A DNA stretch of 64,000 nucleotides, taken from positions 101,061-165,060 of the forward strand of contig DASPIW010000052.1 of NCBI GenBank assembly GCA_035628915.1. The letters are read 5' to 3'. Numbering within the stretch: position 1 is the stretch's first letter; every line of letters begins with the position of its first letter. Positions 33,464 through 42,171 of the stretch are shown piece by piece. The DNA comes from JARBUG01 sp035628915 (GTDB lineage: Bacteria > Bacillota > Sulfobacillia > Symbiobacteriales > Symbiobacteriaceae). Below the pieces are notes generated by a model, which ran no database searches, was not told the DNA's origin, and saw only the letters and a list, made by a program, of their open reading frames with translations. The position numbers and the translations under genes are program-made.

Positions 33464-33550
33464 TTAGCTCAGGCGCAGTCCAACAGGCCGCGAAATGGCG
33501 CGAGCATCCCGGCGAAGGCGACCGAGGAAACCGATGAGAAGCTTCGTCAT
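33464..33550 (-). CDS. Leader ORF, 28 aa, upstream of the ABC exporter
   Basis: A short reading frame with an excellent ribosome binding site (AAGGGGG, seven bases before ATG) placed about 40 bases after a consensus promoter and just before a terminator hairpin. The peptide is basic and amphipathic (MTKLLIGFLGRLRRDARAI, then SRPVGLRLS). It may be a leader peptide whose translation controls attenuation of the transporter operon, or a small exported peptide. No homologue is known to me. Confidence 0.6.
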   Translation of the reverse strand: MTKLLIGFLGRLRRDARAISRPVGLRLS

Positions 33551-33595
33551 TTCGAGACCCCCTTTGACAGAGAAGTATTGCGGATCACGATTCAG

Positions 33596-33625
33596 AGTAT
33601 AGTCAGAGCCCGGAGCAAGTGTCAA
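33596..33625 (-). promoter_or_regulatory. Consensus promoter of the ABC operon leader
   Basis: TTGACA (33620-33625) and TATACT (33596-33601) on the minus strand with an 18-base spacer; the strongest vegetative-type promoter noticed in the window. Confidence 0.8.
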
Positions 33626-33654
33626 GCATTATTTTGCAGTTTCCCTGAAAAAGT

Positions 33655-34317
33655 TTACCGGCCCGCCGGCACCGTGACGCTCTGGAGGTTGCCGCCGTAG
33701 TACTGGGGGACTTCGCCGACGATCACCGTGTCAGAGACCGGTAAGTCGTACGTAATCTCCATCTCCCGGCTGACGATCGGCAGGACCACCCGGACCCGTG
33801 CGGTCGCATGGAGCCAAATGCGGTGGCTCGTCTGGTTGATCCCTTCCGCCTTAAACTCGTGCTTCATGTCGATGACGATCGTCCCGACCGGCAGCAGCTG
33901 CACGGGAACCGCCGGGCCGGTCGTGGCCAGGAACCGGCTCTGCGATAGGGCGCCCAGGGGCACGTCGAACGATCCGCCCGACATTTTGGCCATCTCGGCG
34001 GCCACGGCGGTCGCCACTTCCGAAGCGATGGCGTTGACCAAAGGCGTATTGACGCGGTATGCCGCGATACGACCCTGCTCGTCCTTTACAAAAGTAACCA
34101 GATCTTCACTCGCGACGGATTGGCCGATCTTCCCCATGGCCACTTTGTTCACCGCGTCGATGGCCCTGCGCCGCGCTTCGTTCTCCGCCACTGCGGTCAG
34201 CGGTCCGACCAGCAGATAATCGGCCAGCTTCAGCAGGAGGAAGATGACGACCGTAAGCAGGATCAGCCAGCGGAGCAGACCCGCCCCTGCGATGCGAAGG
34301 CGTCTGAACCTGCGCAC
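33655..34317 (-). CDS. yunB: Sporulation protein YunB
   Basis: About 220 residues with one N-terminal transmembrane helix (core WLILLTVVIFLLLKLADYLL) and a large external domain that ends with the family signature SDTVIVGEVPQYYGG. YunB is mother-cell expressed and needed for efficient sporulation in Bacillus; its biochemical role is not known to me. The GTG at 34317 is chosen because the string AGGGGGTGA sits five bases upstream; a GTG nine bases earlier lies inside it. Supports a spore-forming host. Confidence 0.88.
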   Translation of the reverse strand: MRRFRRLRIAGAGLLRWLILLTVVIFLLLKLADYLLVGPLTAVAENEARRRAIDAVNKVAMGKIGQSVASEDLVTFVKDEQGRIAAYRVNTPLVNAIASEVATAVAAEMAKMSGGSFDVPLGALSQSRFLATTGPAVPVQLLPVGTIVIDMKHEFKAEGINQTSHRIWLHATARVRVVLPIVSREMEITYDLPVSDTVIVGEVPQYYGGNLQSVTVPAGR

Positions 34318-34406
34318 GGGCTTCACCCCCTCCCAAAAGATATGGCGGCCATGACCCGCGCATGCAGGCCTGGCCGCCACGTATCCTTTCCTTACCCGAC
34401 CTTACG

Positions 34407-35627
34407 TCACCCGAGCACGACCCGCCCATACTTCCGCTTGCCCGCCCGCAGAATCTGGCCGGCGGCAACGGTCAGCGCCGCCTTGGGATCGGTCACCTTC
34501 TCGCCGTCGACGGTGAAACCGCCCTGCTCGATCAGGCGCCGGGCTTCGCTGGACGAAGGGGCGAGCCCGGTCACCACCAGCAGCCGCGCCGCCCCGATGG
34601 GCAGGTCCGCCGCCGGCACGGTCACATCAGGCACATCTTCCGGCACCTCACCCCGGGAGAACTGGGCAACCCATTTCTCCTCGGCCCGCAGGGCATCTTC
34701 CTGACTGTACCCGTACGTGACGACGATCTCCCGTCCCAGCCGCTTCTTGATGCTCATGGGATTCTCGCCCGCGGCCATGGCGGCCTTGAACTGCTCGATC
34801 TCCTCATCGGGCACATCGGTGAAGTAGGTGAAGTAGGTGACGATCAGCTTGTCCGGAATCGACATGGTCCGCCCGAACATCTCCTCCGGGCTGTGGTCCA
34901 GGCCGATGTAGTTACCGAGCGACTTGGACATCTTCTCGGTGCCGTCGAGCCCTTCGACGATGGGGTTCATCAGGCAGACCTGCGCCTCCTGCCCGGCATC
35001 GCGCTGCAGGTCGCGCCCCATCAGCAGGTTGAACTTCTGGTCCGTGCCGCCCAGTTCGATATCGGCCTCGATCGCCACGGAGTCGGTGCCCTGCATAAGC
35101 GGGTAGAAAAACTCATGAATGTAAATCGGGCGCCCTTCGGCGTAACGTTTTCCGAAGTCCTCCCGTTCTAACATGCGGGCGACGGTCGACTTGGCCGCAA
35201 GCCGGCTGACGTCGGCAAAGGTCATGGGCGCCAGCCACTCGCTGTTGCGCCGGACTTCCAGCCGGCTGACGTCCAGCACCCGGGCCGCCTGGTCGAGGTA
35301 GCGCTTGGCATTGGCAGTCGTCTCTTCATGGGTCAGGGCCGGCCGGGCTTCATTGCGGCCCGTCGGATCGCCGACCATCGCCGTGTAGTCGCCGATGATC
35401 AGGATGCAGTGGTGGCCCAGTTCCATGAACTGCCGCATTTTGCGGAGGGGAACCGTGTGGCCCAGCGTCAGATCCTTGCCCGTCGGGTCGATGCCGAGCT
35501 TGACCCGCAGGGGCTTGCCCGTGGCGATCGACTTCTCGAGCTTTCGGCGCAGCTCATCAACGCTGACGATGTCAGCTACGCCGCGCATCAGCAGATGCAT
35601 CTGTTCGTCGACACTCCTGAATCCCAT
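34407..35627 (-). CDS. tyrS: Tyrosyl-tRNA synthetase
   Basis: Charges tRNA-Tyr in the cytoplasm. The 406-residue class I enzyme has the HIGH-like motif LTLGHTV (about residue 54), the KMSKS motif and a C-terminal S4 RNA-binding domain (SSEARRLIEQGGFTVDG). It is closer to the TyrRZ form (with KMSKS) than to the KFGKT form. The ATG at 35627 has GGAGG nine bases upstream. A T-box leader with a UAC specifier precedes it, so its expression should respond to uncharged tRNA-Tyr. Confidence 0.96.
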   Translation of the reverse strand: MGFRSVDEQMHLLMRGVADIVSVDELRRKLEKSIATGKPLRVKLGIDPTGKDLTLGHTVPLRKMRQFMELGHHCILIIGDYTAMVGDPTGRNEARPALTHEETTANAKRYLDQAARVLDVSRLEVRRNSEWLAPMTFADVSRLAAKSTVARMLEREDFGKRYAEGRPIYIHEFFYPLMQGTDSVAIEADIELGGTDQKFNLLMGRDLQRDAGQEAQVCLMNPIVEGLDGTEKMSKSLGNYIGLDHSPEEMFGRTMSIPDKLIVTYFTYFTDVPDEEIEQFKAAMAAGENPMSIKKRLGREIVVTYGYSQEDALRAEEKWVAQFSRGEVPEDVPDVTVPAADLPIGAARLLVVTGLAPSSSEARRLIEQGGFTVDGEKVTDPKAALTVAAGQILRAGKRKYGRVVLG

Positions 35628-35639
35628 GGATACCGTCCT

Positions 35640-36050
35640 CCCTCGATGGTCCCGCCCTAAAGGCTTCGGAGGCTGCGAGGGAGTAGCGGGAGCGCTCACT
35701 CGCAGCCGACACTGCAGTTGGGGGAAGGGTGGAAGGGGGTTGACAGACCCCTTCCACTTGAAATCAGGGCACAAAAAACGCCCCCGCCCCGGACTGTTCG
35801 CCCAGGGACGGCATGCATGTGGCGCATACCGCGGTACCACCCTGGTTGACCCCCGGGAGGGAGCCCACTCTCATGTTCCGCTAACGGGGAACTTCCGGCC
35901 CTGTCTATCCATCTAACACACGGAGGCGTTAAGATTGGACTCGGAGGGCAGCTACGGAGTGTATTTCAGACCCGGGCCCCGGGGTTTTTCACCTGCCAAC
36001 CCCTCGCTGAAGATAGGCCCTGAACCGTACTTCTCTCCGTCATCGCTGTT
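35640..36050 (-). promoter_or_regulatory. T-box leader of tyrS (tyrosine specifier)
   Basis: On the minus strand, the T-box core AGGGTGGTACCGCG is at 35830-35843. A terminator with stem CGTCCCTG/CGGGGGCG and TTTTTT lies at about 35772-35806, and the specifier loop reads GAAATACAC with UAC (tyrosine) at 35960-35962. Stem I occupies about 35900-36040. Uncharged tRNA-Tyr would favour the antiterminator and so raise tyrS transcription. Confidence 0.9.
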
Positions 36051-36057
36051 GCCAGCC

Positions 36058-36087
36058 ATTATAGCACAGATGATTCCAGGTGGACAA
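36058..36087 (-). promoter_or_regulatory. Promoter of the tyrS T-box transcript
   Basis: TATAAT at 36058-36063 (minus strand) with TTGTCC 18 bases upstream. Confidence 0.6.
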
Positions 36088-36214
36088 TTCCCACTCGTAT
36101 AGTTTTCGCCCTCTGGCGTCCGGTTACTCCGCACCGCCGAAACTCTGTCACCCAGAAAAAGGAGTCCGGGCCCTTTCGGGCGAATCTGTTTCACCTTGTT
36201 GGAGGTGTTTTCGC

Positions 36215-38782
36215 TTGTCCAATGCACGTCAGACAAGTACCGGTGAGCCGCTGCGCAGCAAAAAGAAGCGCCGCCGCCGCAAGTGGCTCCTGTACACATT
36301 CTTGGTCATGCTGGGCATGGCCATCGGCCTGGCCGGCCTGGCGGGCTCCTTCGCCTACAAGGCGTATAAAGCGCTTCCCGCTTTTGAGGAGCTGGATCCA
36401 AACCTGACTTCGGTCATTTACGACAGCAAGGGTCAGGTCGTCTACAAGCTGGCCGCCGAAGAGAACCGCACGCTGATCAAGGATATCGACGAGATTCCGA
36501 AGGACGTCTTGTGGGCTTTCGTCGACACGGAAGACCGCCGCTTCTACGAGCACAAGGGCGTCGACTTCTACCGCATGGTAGGCGCCGTCTGGCAGACCAC
36601 CAAGTACTTCCTCGGCGTCAAGGGCTCGCAGTTGGAGGGCTTCTCCACCATCACCATGCAGCTGGCGGGCAACGCGTTCCTGGACCGGAGCGACATCAGC
36701 CCCATGCGCAAACTGCAGGAGATGATGCTGGCCTTCCAGTTGGAGAAGAAGTTTACCAAAGACGAGATCCTGCTTCGCTACCTCAACCAGGTGCCTTTCG
36801 GCCGGCAGCAGGCGGGCCTTGAAGAGGCGGCGCACCATTACTTCTCCAAATCCGCCAAGGAACTGACGGTTTCCGAAGCAGCGGTCCTGGCCGGCATGCT
36901 GAAGGGCCCGAGCATTTACAACCCGATTGACAACATTGAGGGCGCCCAGGAGCGCCGGGACATCGTCTTCGACCTGATGGTCAACCAGGGTCACCTGGAT
37001 CCGGCGCAGGCCGCCTCCCTCAAGACGGAGCCGGTCACGGCCAACCCGGAAAAGCTGACGCCGCAGACGGCGAAAACGTTCAGCGGCGACTGGTACATGG
37101 ACTACGTCATCGACATCCTCACGCAGCCTTCCATTTCCGCCAAGTACGGCACCCCGCTGTTCGAGGATGCCGACCTGTACACCAAGGGCCTGAAAATCTA
37201 CACGGCCATGGATCCCGATTGGCAGCGCATCGCCGAGGAACAGATGGTCAAGGTCATCACGGACCAGACGACCAAGAACTACACCCTCGACGGTGATGAC
37301 CGCAGCAAGAAATCCACGGTGCCCGAAGGTGCCGTGGTGATCATGGACCACAAGAACGGCCACCTCAAAGCGCTCGTGGGCGGCATGGAACACAAGACCA
37401 TGCGCGGCTACAACCGGGCCACAGACGCCCTTCGTCAGCCCGGCTCGGCGATCAAGCCGATCGTCAACTACCTGCCGGCCATCGACCTGCTGGGTTGGGG
37501 ACCCTCCACCGTGGTTGACGACTCGCCGCCCCGGCTCTCCATGGACGGCAAGAACGTCTGGCCCGAGAACTACGAGTTCCGCTACACCGGTCTGGTCAAT
37601 CTGCGCTACGCGCTGGAGCAGTCGATCAATGCCGTCGCCGTGCGAACCCTGGAGCAGGTGACGCCCCGCAAGGGCATTGAGTACGCCCGGCTCCTTGGGC
37701 TCTCCACCCTGATCGATGCCGGCATGAACCCCGCCACCAACGACGAGAACCTCTCGCTCGCTCTGGGCGGCATCACGCTAGGCGTCTCGCCGCTGGAACT
37801 CACGGCCGCCTACGGGGTACTTGGCAGCCTGGGCCTGAAGACCGACCCCGTCGTGATCACCAGGATCGAAAACAAGGACGGCGTCACCATATTCGAGGCG
37901 CCCAGGCACACCAAGCCGGTGGTCCGCAAGGAATCGGTTTGGCTGATGGTCGACACGATGAAAGGCGCCATCGTCCGCGGCACCCCCTCCTATACCCTGC
38001 AGGGCTGGAAGGGCTGGCCGGCCGCCGGCAAGACCGGCACGACGGAAGACTGGCACGATGCCTGGTTCGTCGGCTTCACGCCCGACATCGTCACGGGCGT
38101 CTGGACAGGGTATGACAACGCCGACGGCAAGAAGAAGCACCTGCCCGTGGCGCCGAACGGGTCAAAGTGGACGGGCGCCGGCCCGCCTGCCGCCGTCTGG
38201 AAAGAGATCATGGACCGCATCGTCAAGGAGAAGCCGAAAGATTGGGAGCGCCCCGCCGGCCTGGTCGCCGTTGAAGTCTGCAAGACTTCCGGCCTGCTGC
38301 CCAGCCCCCTCTGCCCCAAGGAGCAGATTGTGACCGACTGGTTCCGCAAGGGGAGCGAGCCCAAGCAGCCTGATAACGTCTGGACAATGGCCAGGGTCGT
38401 AAAACAGCCCTGGACGATTCCGGGCAGTACCAAGGTGCTTGACCGGTACTTCCTGTGGCAGGACGGGTGCGCTGGGACGCCGGAGGACCGGCTGATGATC
38501 AAGCGGCCCAATAAGTTCGTGAAGCATCCGACCGACCCGTGGAACTTCGGCCGGTACTGGCCGGCCGACTGGGTAAACGAAGTGCCGACGGAAAAGTGTG
38601 TGGTCACCCAGCCCGTGCCAGTCACACCGCCCCCCGGCACCAATCCGCCGCCCGGCGGCGGTGGTACCACCCCTCCAGGCGACGGCGCCAATCCCCCTGG
38701 CGGCAATACGCCACCGCCCGGCACTAACCCGCCGGGGACCGGGTTGATTCCCCCGCTTCCGCCCGTGCTGCCGGGCCGTTAA
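36215..38782 (+). CDS. Class A penicillin-binding protein (PBP1A type)
   Basis: Bifunctional peptidoglycan synthase of 855 residues. A basic cytoplasmic head (KKKRRRRK) and one membrane helix (about 24-48) precede the glycosyltransferase domain, with catalytic Glu106 in TEDRRFYEHKG. The transpeptidase domain has SxxK at Ser411 (SAIK), SIN at 470-472 and KTGT at 606-609. The last about 70 residues are a Pro-Gly tail (TPPPGTNPPPGGGG) that probably threads through the wall. The TTG at 36215 is chosen because GGAGGTG sits seven bases upstream; the 45-codon extension lacks any site. Confidence 0.95.
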   Translation: MSNARQTSTGEPLRSKKKRRRRKWLLYTFLVMLGMAIGLAGLAGSFAYKAYKALPAFEELDPNLTSVIYDSKGQVVYKLAAEENRTLIKDIDEIPKDVLWAFVDTEDRRFYEHKGVDFYRMVGAVWQTTKYFLGVKGSQLEGFSTITMQLAGNAFLDRSDISPMRKLQEMMLAFQLEKKFTKDEILLRYLNQVPFGRQQAGLEEAAHHYFSKSAKELTVSEAAVLAGMLKGPSIYNPIDNIEGAQERRDIVFDLMVNQGHLDPAQAASLKTEPVTANPEKLTPQTAKTFSGDWYMDYVIDILTQPSISAKYGTPLFEDADLYTKGLKIYTAMDPDWQRIAEEQMVKVITDQTTKNYTLDGDDRSKKSTVPEGAVVIMDHKNGHLKALVGGMEHKTMRGYNRATDALRQPGSAIKPIVNYLPAIDLLGWGPSTVVDDSPPRLSMDGKNVWPENYEFRYTGLVNLRYALEQSINAVAVRTLEQVTPRKGIEYARLLGLSTLIDAGMNPATNDENLSLALGGITLGVSPLELTAAYGVLGSLGLKTDPVVITRIENKDGVTIFEAPRHTKPVVRKESVWLMVDTMKGAIVRGTPSYTLQGWKGWPAAGKTGTTEDWHDAWFVGFTPDIVTGVWTGYDNADGKKKHLPVAPNGSKWTGAGPPAAVWKEIMDRIVKEKPKDWERPAGLVAVEVCKTSGLLPSPLCPKEQIVTDWFRKGSEPKQPDNVWTMARVVKQPWTIPGSTKVLDRYFLWQDGCAGTPEDRLMIKRPNKFVKHPTDPWNFGRYWPADWVNEVPTEKCVVTQPVPVTPPPGTNPPPGGGGTTPPGDGANPPGGNTPPPGTNPPGTGLIPPLPPVLPGR

Positions 38783-38794
38783 TCCAGTGTTCGA

Positions 38795-38825
38795 AAGAAG
38801 TCGGACTTGCCGTCCGACTTCTTTT
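38795..38825 (+). terminator. Terminator of the PBP gene
   Basis: GAAGTCGGAC and GTCCGACTTC arms with a 5-base loop, followed by TTTTC. Confidence 0.9.
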
Positions 38826-38893
38826 CAATTCTTCCAATATATGTTACAATGGGAGACAACCAGTCGGCCTGACGCAGGGAAAGGAGGAACCTT

Positions 38894-39127
38894 ATGGCAA
38901 AACTGCGTGAACTGGTGCCAGGGTGCCGGGTGGTCACCAGGTCAGGGTTCAACGGAACCGTAGTGGGTACAGCCAGGTTAGTGGATGTAAACGTAGTGCT
39001 GGTAAATCTGGACCTCCTCACCGGGGAGGAACGGAACCCCGTCGTGGTGTTCCCGGAAAACCTGACGCCGTTGCAGCTTGAGTCGCTACACGATCTCCCG
39101 TCGGCGCCCAAGTCCAACGTGTCCTAA
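38894..39127 (+). CDS. Hypothetical protein, 77 aa
   Basis: Small soluble protein of unknown family; it reads like a compact beta-barrel (SH3-like), with KLRELVPGCRVVTRSGFNGTVVG at the start and VLVNLDLLTGEERNPVVVFPENL following. The start is firm: GGAGG six bases before the ATG, and TTACAAT may be a -10 element at about 38841. It is bounded by terminators on both sides, so it is transcribed on its own. Confidence 0.75.
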   Translation: MAKLRELVPGCRVVTRSGFNGTVVGTARLVDVNVVLVNLDLLTGEERNPVVVFPENLTPLQLESLHDLPSAPKSNVS

Positions 39128-39163
39128 TCTCTACATCTCGTAAACGGACCTAAGCCAAAGCAT

Positions 39164-39188
39164 CAGGCCCGGGCATGGCGCCCGGGCC
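39164..39188 (+). terminator. GC-rich hairpin after the 77-aa gene
   Basis: AGGCCCGGGC and GCCCGGGCCT arms form a 10-bp stem; the tail GGTCTTCATG is poor in T, so terminator strength is uncertain. Confidence 0.6.
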
Positions 39189-39229
39189 TGGTCTTCATGT
39201 AATTGTGGCTGCTAGTGTGGGGTATTGGA

Positions 39230-39532
39230 GGCATTTTGCCACGGAGGGCGCGGAAGGCGCGGAGGACACGGACAAACCAAGGGAAAATGGAATTACATAT
39301 TATTATTGTATTTAATTATGAAATGGACAGCAGATCCTGAAGAGCCATCAGACAAGGCGCAGGGACACATCCTACTAATGCCTGAATCCGCGCCGATTCT
39401 AGATTCACGCCATCTGCAGAATCCGCGGTCCTATCACATTCCCACTTCCACTGCCACGACTCCGTGTCCCCTTCCGCGTCCTCCGTGGAAAAAATCCCGT
39501 TCCCCTTCCCACATTCAAGGCCCGCACTGTGA
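39230..39532 (-). repeat. Intergenic repeat element, copy B
   Basis: The inverse-oriented partner of the element at 12268-12607. Ends are conserved (about 100 bp at 39430-39531 and about 50 bp at 39230-39280), the middle is AT-rich (TAATTATG, ATTATTATTG) and otherwise different. Terminal arms TTTTGCCACGGAGGGCGCGG and CCGCGTCCTCCGTGGAAAAA are inverted repeats. It fills the gene-free stretch between the 77-aa gene and the HD-GYP gene. Confidence 0.8.
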
Positions 39533-39562
39533 CAGAACGGCCGATCAGCAGACCACAAGGCA

Positions 39563-40966
39563 TCAGCCGGACATGGAAGCAGCAACCTCCATCGCCAGGG
39601 CCGTCTGCGTCACCTTGAAGGCTGAGTTCTGGAACCACAGCCCCCCCCGCTCACGAATCAACTGCTCCAGCGCCTCGACTACCTGCGGATCGAACTGCGT
39701 CCCGGCACAACGCCGAATCTCCTGGAATGCCACCTCAACGGGCTTGCCCTTTCGATACGGCCGGTCCGACACCAGCGTATCGAGCGCGTCGGCCACACCG
39801 ATGATGCGGGCAGGCAGGAGGATCTGCTCCCCGCGCATGTTACGGGGATACCCGCCGCCACCGTACCACTCATGGTGCTGTCGGATGATCTCCGCCACAC
39901 CGGTCAGGCTGTGAATCTGCCTGGTGATCCGGTAGCCGATCTCCGCGTGGGCCTGCATGATCCGGCGCTCCGCCGGATCGAGGGGGCCGGTCTTGAAGAG
40001 AATCGACTCAGGAATCCCTACCTTGCCGATATCGTGCAGCAGCGACGCCAGGCGCAGCCGCTCCAGCTCCTCGGGCAACAGCCCCAGCTTTTCGCCCAGC
40101 GCGATGGCATATGTGGCCACCTGCGCGGAATGGCCGTAGGTGTATCGGTCGCGGGCGTCCAGCAATGATCCGAGCGTTTCAATGAGCTCCGCATTCGTCG
40201 CCCGCAGCTCCTGGTTCAGGTCATACAGGCCGCCGTTCACCCGTTCGATCTCCAGCACGTAGTTCTGAATTCGGTCGGCAAAACTGCGGTAGCTATAGCG
40301 CAGCAGCACGAGCGGCGAGAGCAGGAGCAGGCCGAACGTAAAAGTCATGCCCAGTTGCATCGCCCGCCCGAGGAGCAGGCCGATGATCCCGAGCACCGCC
40401 TGCTGCATGCCAACCCAGCCGAAGCTGTCCAGCCAGAGCCGGCCAGGGGGCCGGTCGGTGGAGAAGCTGATGACCATCGCCACGCCGGTATTTTGCACCA
40501 GAAAATACAACAACGTCGCCGAAACGGATGCCGCGACGGCTGCGTTGTCCCACTGGGGGGAGATCCCGCCCAGATGGCTATATACCCACCCGCCGAGGAA
40601 CGTCGCCGTCGTGTAGAGTCCGGTGTTAAAGACAGACTTGTACCAGGGACCGCGCATGACGACGGCGCTCGCCAGCGCCTGCAGCAGGGCGGTAAAGACA
40701 GCCACTTCCGTGCCGTAAAGTCCGAGGACCAGGAACGTGCCCGCCAGACCCGCCGTCAGGGCGCGCCGCTCTCTTACCGAGATGGCCCCGGGCGTTTTAT
40801 GGTGATACGCAAACAGATCAACGCTGATCGATTGCAATGCCACGGCCAGGAGGAGCACCAGCGCTTGCTTCCAGCCCATCCAAGCCGGAAGGGAATGATA
40901 ACTGATCCAGAGCGCTGCCAGGCCGGTGGCGGCAAAGAGACCGATCAACGGCGCAATGCGCCTCAT
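39563..40966 (-). CDS. HD-GYP cyclic-di-GMP phosphodiesterase, membrane-bound
   Basis: A 467-residue protein with seven or so transmembrane helices in the first 240 residues and a C-terminal HD-GYP domain with HSAQVATYA, LLHDIGKVGIP and HHEWYGGGGYP. HD-GYP domains hydrolyse cyclic-di-GMP. The ATG overlaps the stop of the diguanylate cyclase gene upstream (ATGA), so a synthase and a hydrolase of the same messenger are translated together. The membrane region resembles a sensor of the MASE type but I cannot name it. Confidence 0.92.
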   Translation of the reverse strand: MRRIAPLIGLFAATGLAALWISYHSLPAWMGWKQALVLLLAVALQSISVDLFAYHHKTPGAISVRERRALTAGLAGTFLVLGLYGTEVAVFTALLQALASAVVMRGPWYKSVFNTGLYTTATFLGGWVYSHLGGISPQWDNAAVAASVSATLLYFLVQNTGVAMVISFSTDRPPGRLWLDSFGWVGMQQAVLGIIGLLLGRAMQLGMTFTFGLLLLSPLVLLRYSYRSFADRIQNYVLEIERVNGGLYDLNQELRATNAELIETLGSLLDARDRYTYGHSAQVATYAIALGEKLGLLPEELERLRLASLLHDIGKVGIPESILFKTGPLDPAERRIMQAHAEIGYRITRQIHSLTGVAEIIRQHHEWYGGGGYPRNMRGEQILLPARIIGVADALDTLVSDRPYRKGKPVEVAFQEIRRCAGTQFDPQVVEALEQLIRERGGLWFQNSAFKVTQTALAMEVAASMSG

Positions 40967-42171
40967 ATGGCCACCCCCGTAGGATATGCGCAAACCTTGT
41001 TCTTCCCGGCGTGCTTGGCTGCGTAAACCGCCTCGTCGGCGGCCTTGATGAGTCCCTGCACGGTGGTCGCATCGCGCGGAAAAGAGGCAACCCCGAGGCT
41101 GATCGTGACGGAAAACATGCCGCCGTCGTCGGTTTCGAGGCGGGCCGCGGCGGTCTCCCTGCGAATACGCTCGGCCACTTCCCATGCCTGCTCGCGCTCT
41201 GTGCCCGGCATAAGCAGCACGAACTCTTCGCCGCCAAACCTGGCTGCAACGTCGCCGGCTCTGCCACACCGCCGGAAAATCGATGCGACGGTCTTGAGCG
41301 CGCGGTCGCCGGCCAGGTGCCCGTAGGTGTTGTTAATGTCCCGTAGGTAGTCCATGTCGCCGAAAATCAGGGTAAGCGGGCGCCCGCTTTGTGTCGCTTT
41401 CCGCACTTCATCGTTGAGAGCCCGGTCGAGGTGTCGATAGTTATAGAGTTCCGTCTTGGGATCCACCATGGCCAGTTTGGCCTGCTGCATGCGCTGCAGG
41501 GTTCGCTGCAGCGTCGCCAGCGGAATGATCGTCAGCAGAATGGTGGAACGGTCCAGTACATAGAGCCGCCCGATCAAGGCCCCGAGGAGGGTCATCATCA
41601 TATCGCTGATCATGCCGTCGGTGTGAAAGAGGCCCGTCTGATGCCACGGCAGCTTGCGGTCCAGAGAGACCAGCGTCTGCAGCATCAGGTATTGCGTCGT
41701 CAAGAAGACCAGCGCCACCGGAAGGAGGTTCATGGTCAGCCAGAAGGAACCCGTTCCGGTCACGATCTGTAGCCCCTGGAGCACATGCCCGGCGATGAAG
41801 GCGCAGATGATGGAGGCCGAGACGTTATAGTCAGGCCCCCGGAACGGCTCCGGCTGTTTTGTGCGGATGCGGTGGAGAACCTCCATGGGCAGGGCCGGCA
41901 GATGGGCAGCCAAGGCTAGGGGAACGGGCAGCGCGGTGATGATCGCGAATTCCACTGCCATGTACCAGCCGTAGCTGACGTTGGTAGCATCAACACCGTG
42001 GATTGGCATGACTCGGGCGGCAGCCATGGTCGCAGCAAAGACGACCGCCGAAATCCATGCGACCAGGTCGAACGCGCCGAACTGCCGCCACTGGGCGACC
42101 AGCAGCATCAGGGCAACCGCATCCACCAGATAGAGATAGACCAGAGCTTGCCAGGGATGTGCGGGCCGCAC
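40963..42171 (-). CDS. GGDEF diguanylate cyclase, membrane-bound
   Basis: A 402-residue protein with about seven hydrophobic segments (first VYLYLVDAVALMLLVA) and a C-terminal GGDEF domain. The active site reads RFGGEEF, and an RxxD inhibitory site (RAGD) stands five residues before it, so the enzyme should be active and subject to product inhibition. The membrane half resembles that of the downstream HD-GYP protein in size and layout. The GTG at 42171 has GGGGGGAG about four bases upstream; the long upstream extension on this strand is antisense to the HD gene and is rejected. Confidence 0.92.
   Translation of the reverse strand: MRPAHPWQALVYLYLVDAVALMLLVAQWRQFGAFDLVAWISAVVFAATMAAARVMPIHGVDATNVSYGWYMAVEFAIITALPVPLALAAHLPALPMEVLHRIRTKQPEPFRGPDYNVSASIICAFIAGHVLQGLQIVTGTGSFWLTMNLLPVALVFLTTQYLMLQTLVSLDRKLPWHQTGLFHTDGMISDMMMTLLGALIGRLYVLDRSTILLTIIPLATLQRTLQRMQQAKLAMVDPKTELYNYRHLDRALNDEVRKATQSGRPLTLIFGDMDYLRDINNTYGHLAGDRALKTVASIFRRCGRAGDVAARFGGEEFVLLMPGTEREQAWEVAERIRRETAAARLETDDGGMFSVTISLGVASFPRDATTVQGLIKAADEAVYAAKHAGKNKVCAYPTGVAI

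Noticed and set aside
36080..36214. N-terminal extension of the penicillin-binding protein
   Set aside because: No ribosome binding site for the upstream start, and it would place 45 residues without similarity before the basic head and membrane helix.
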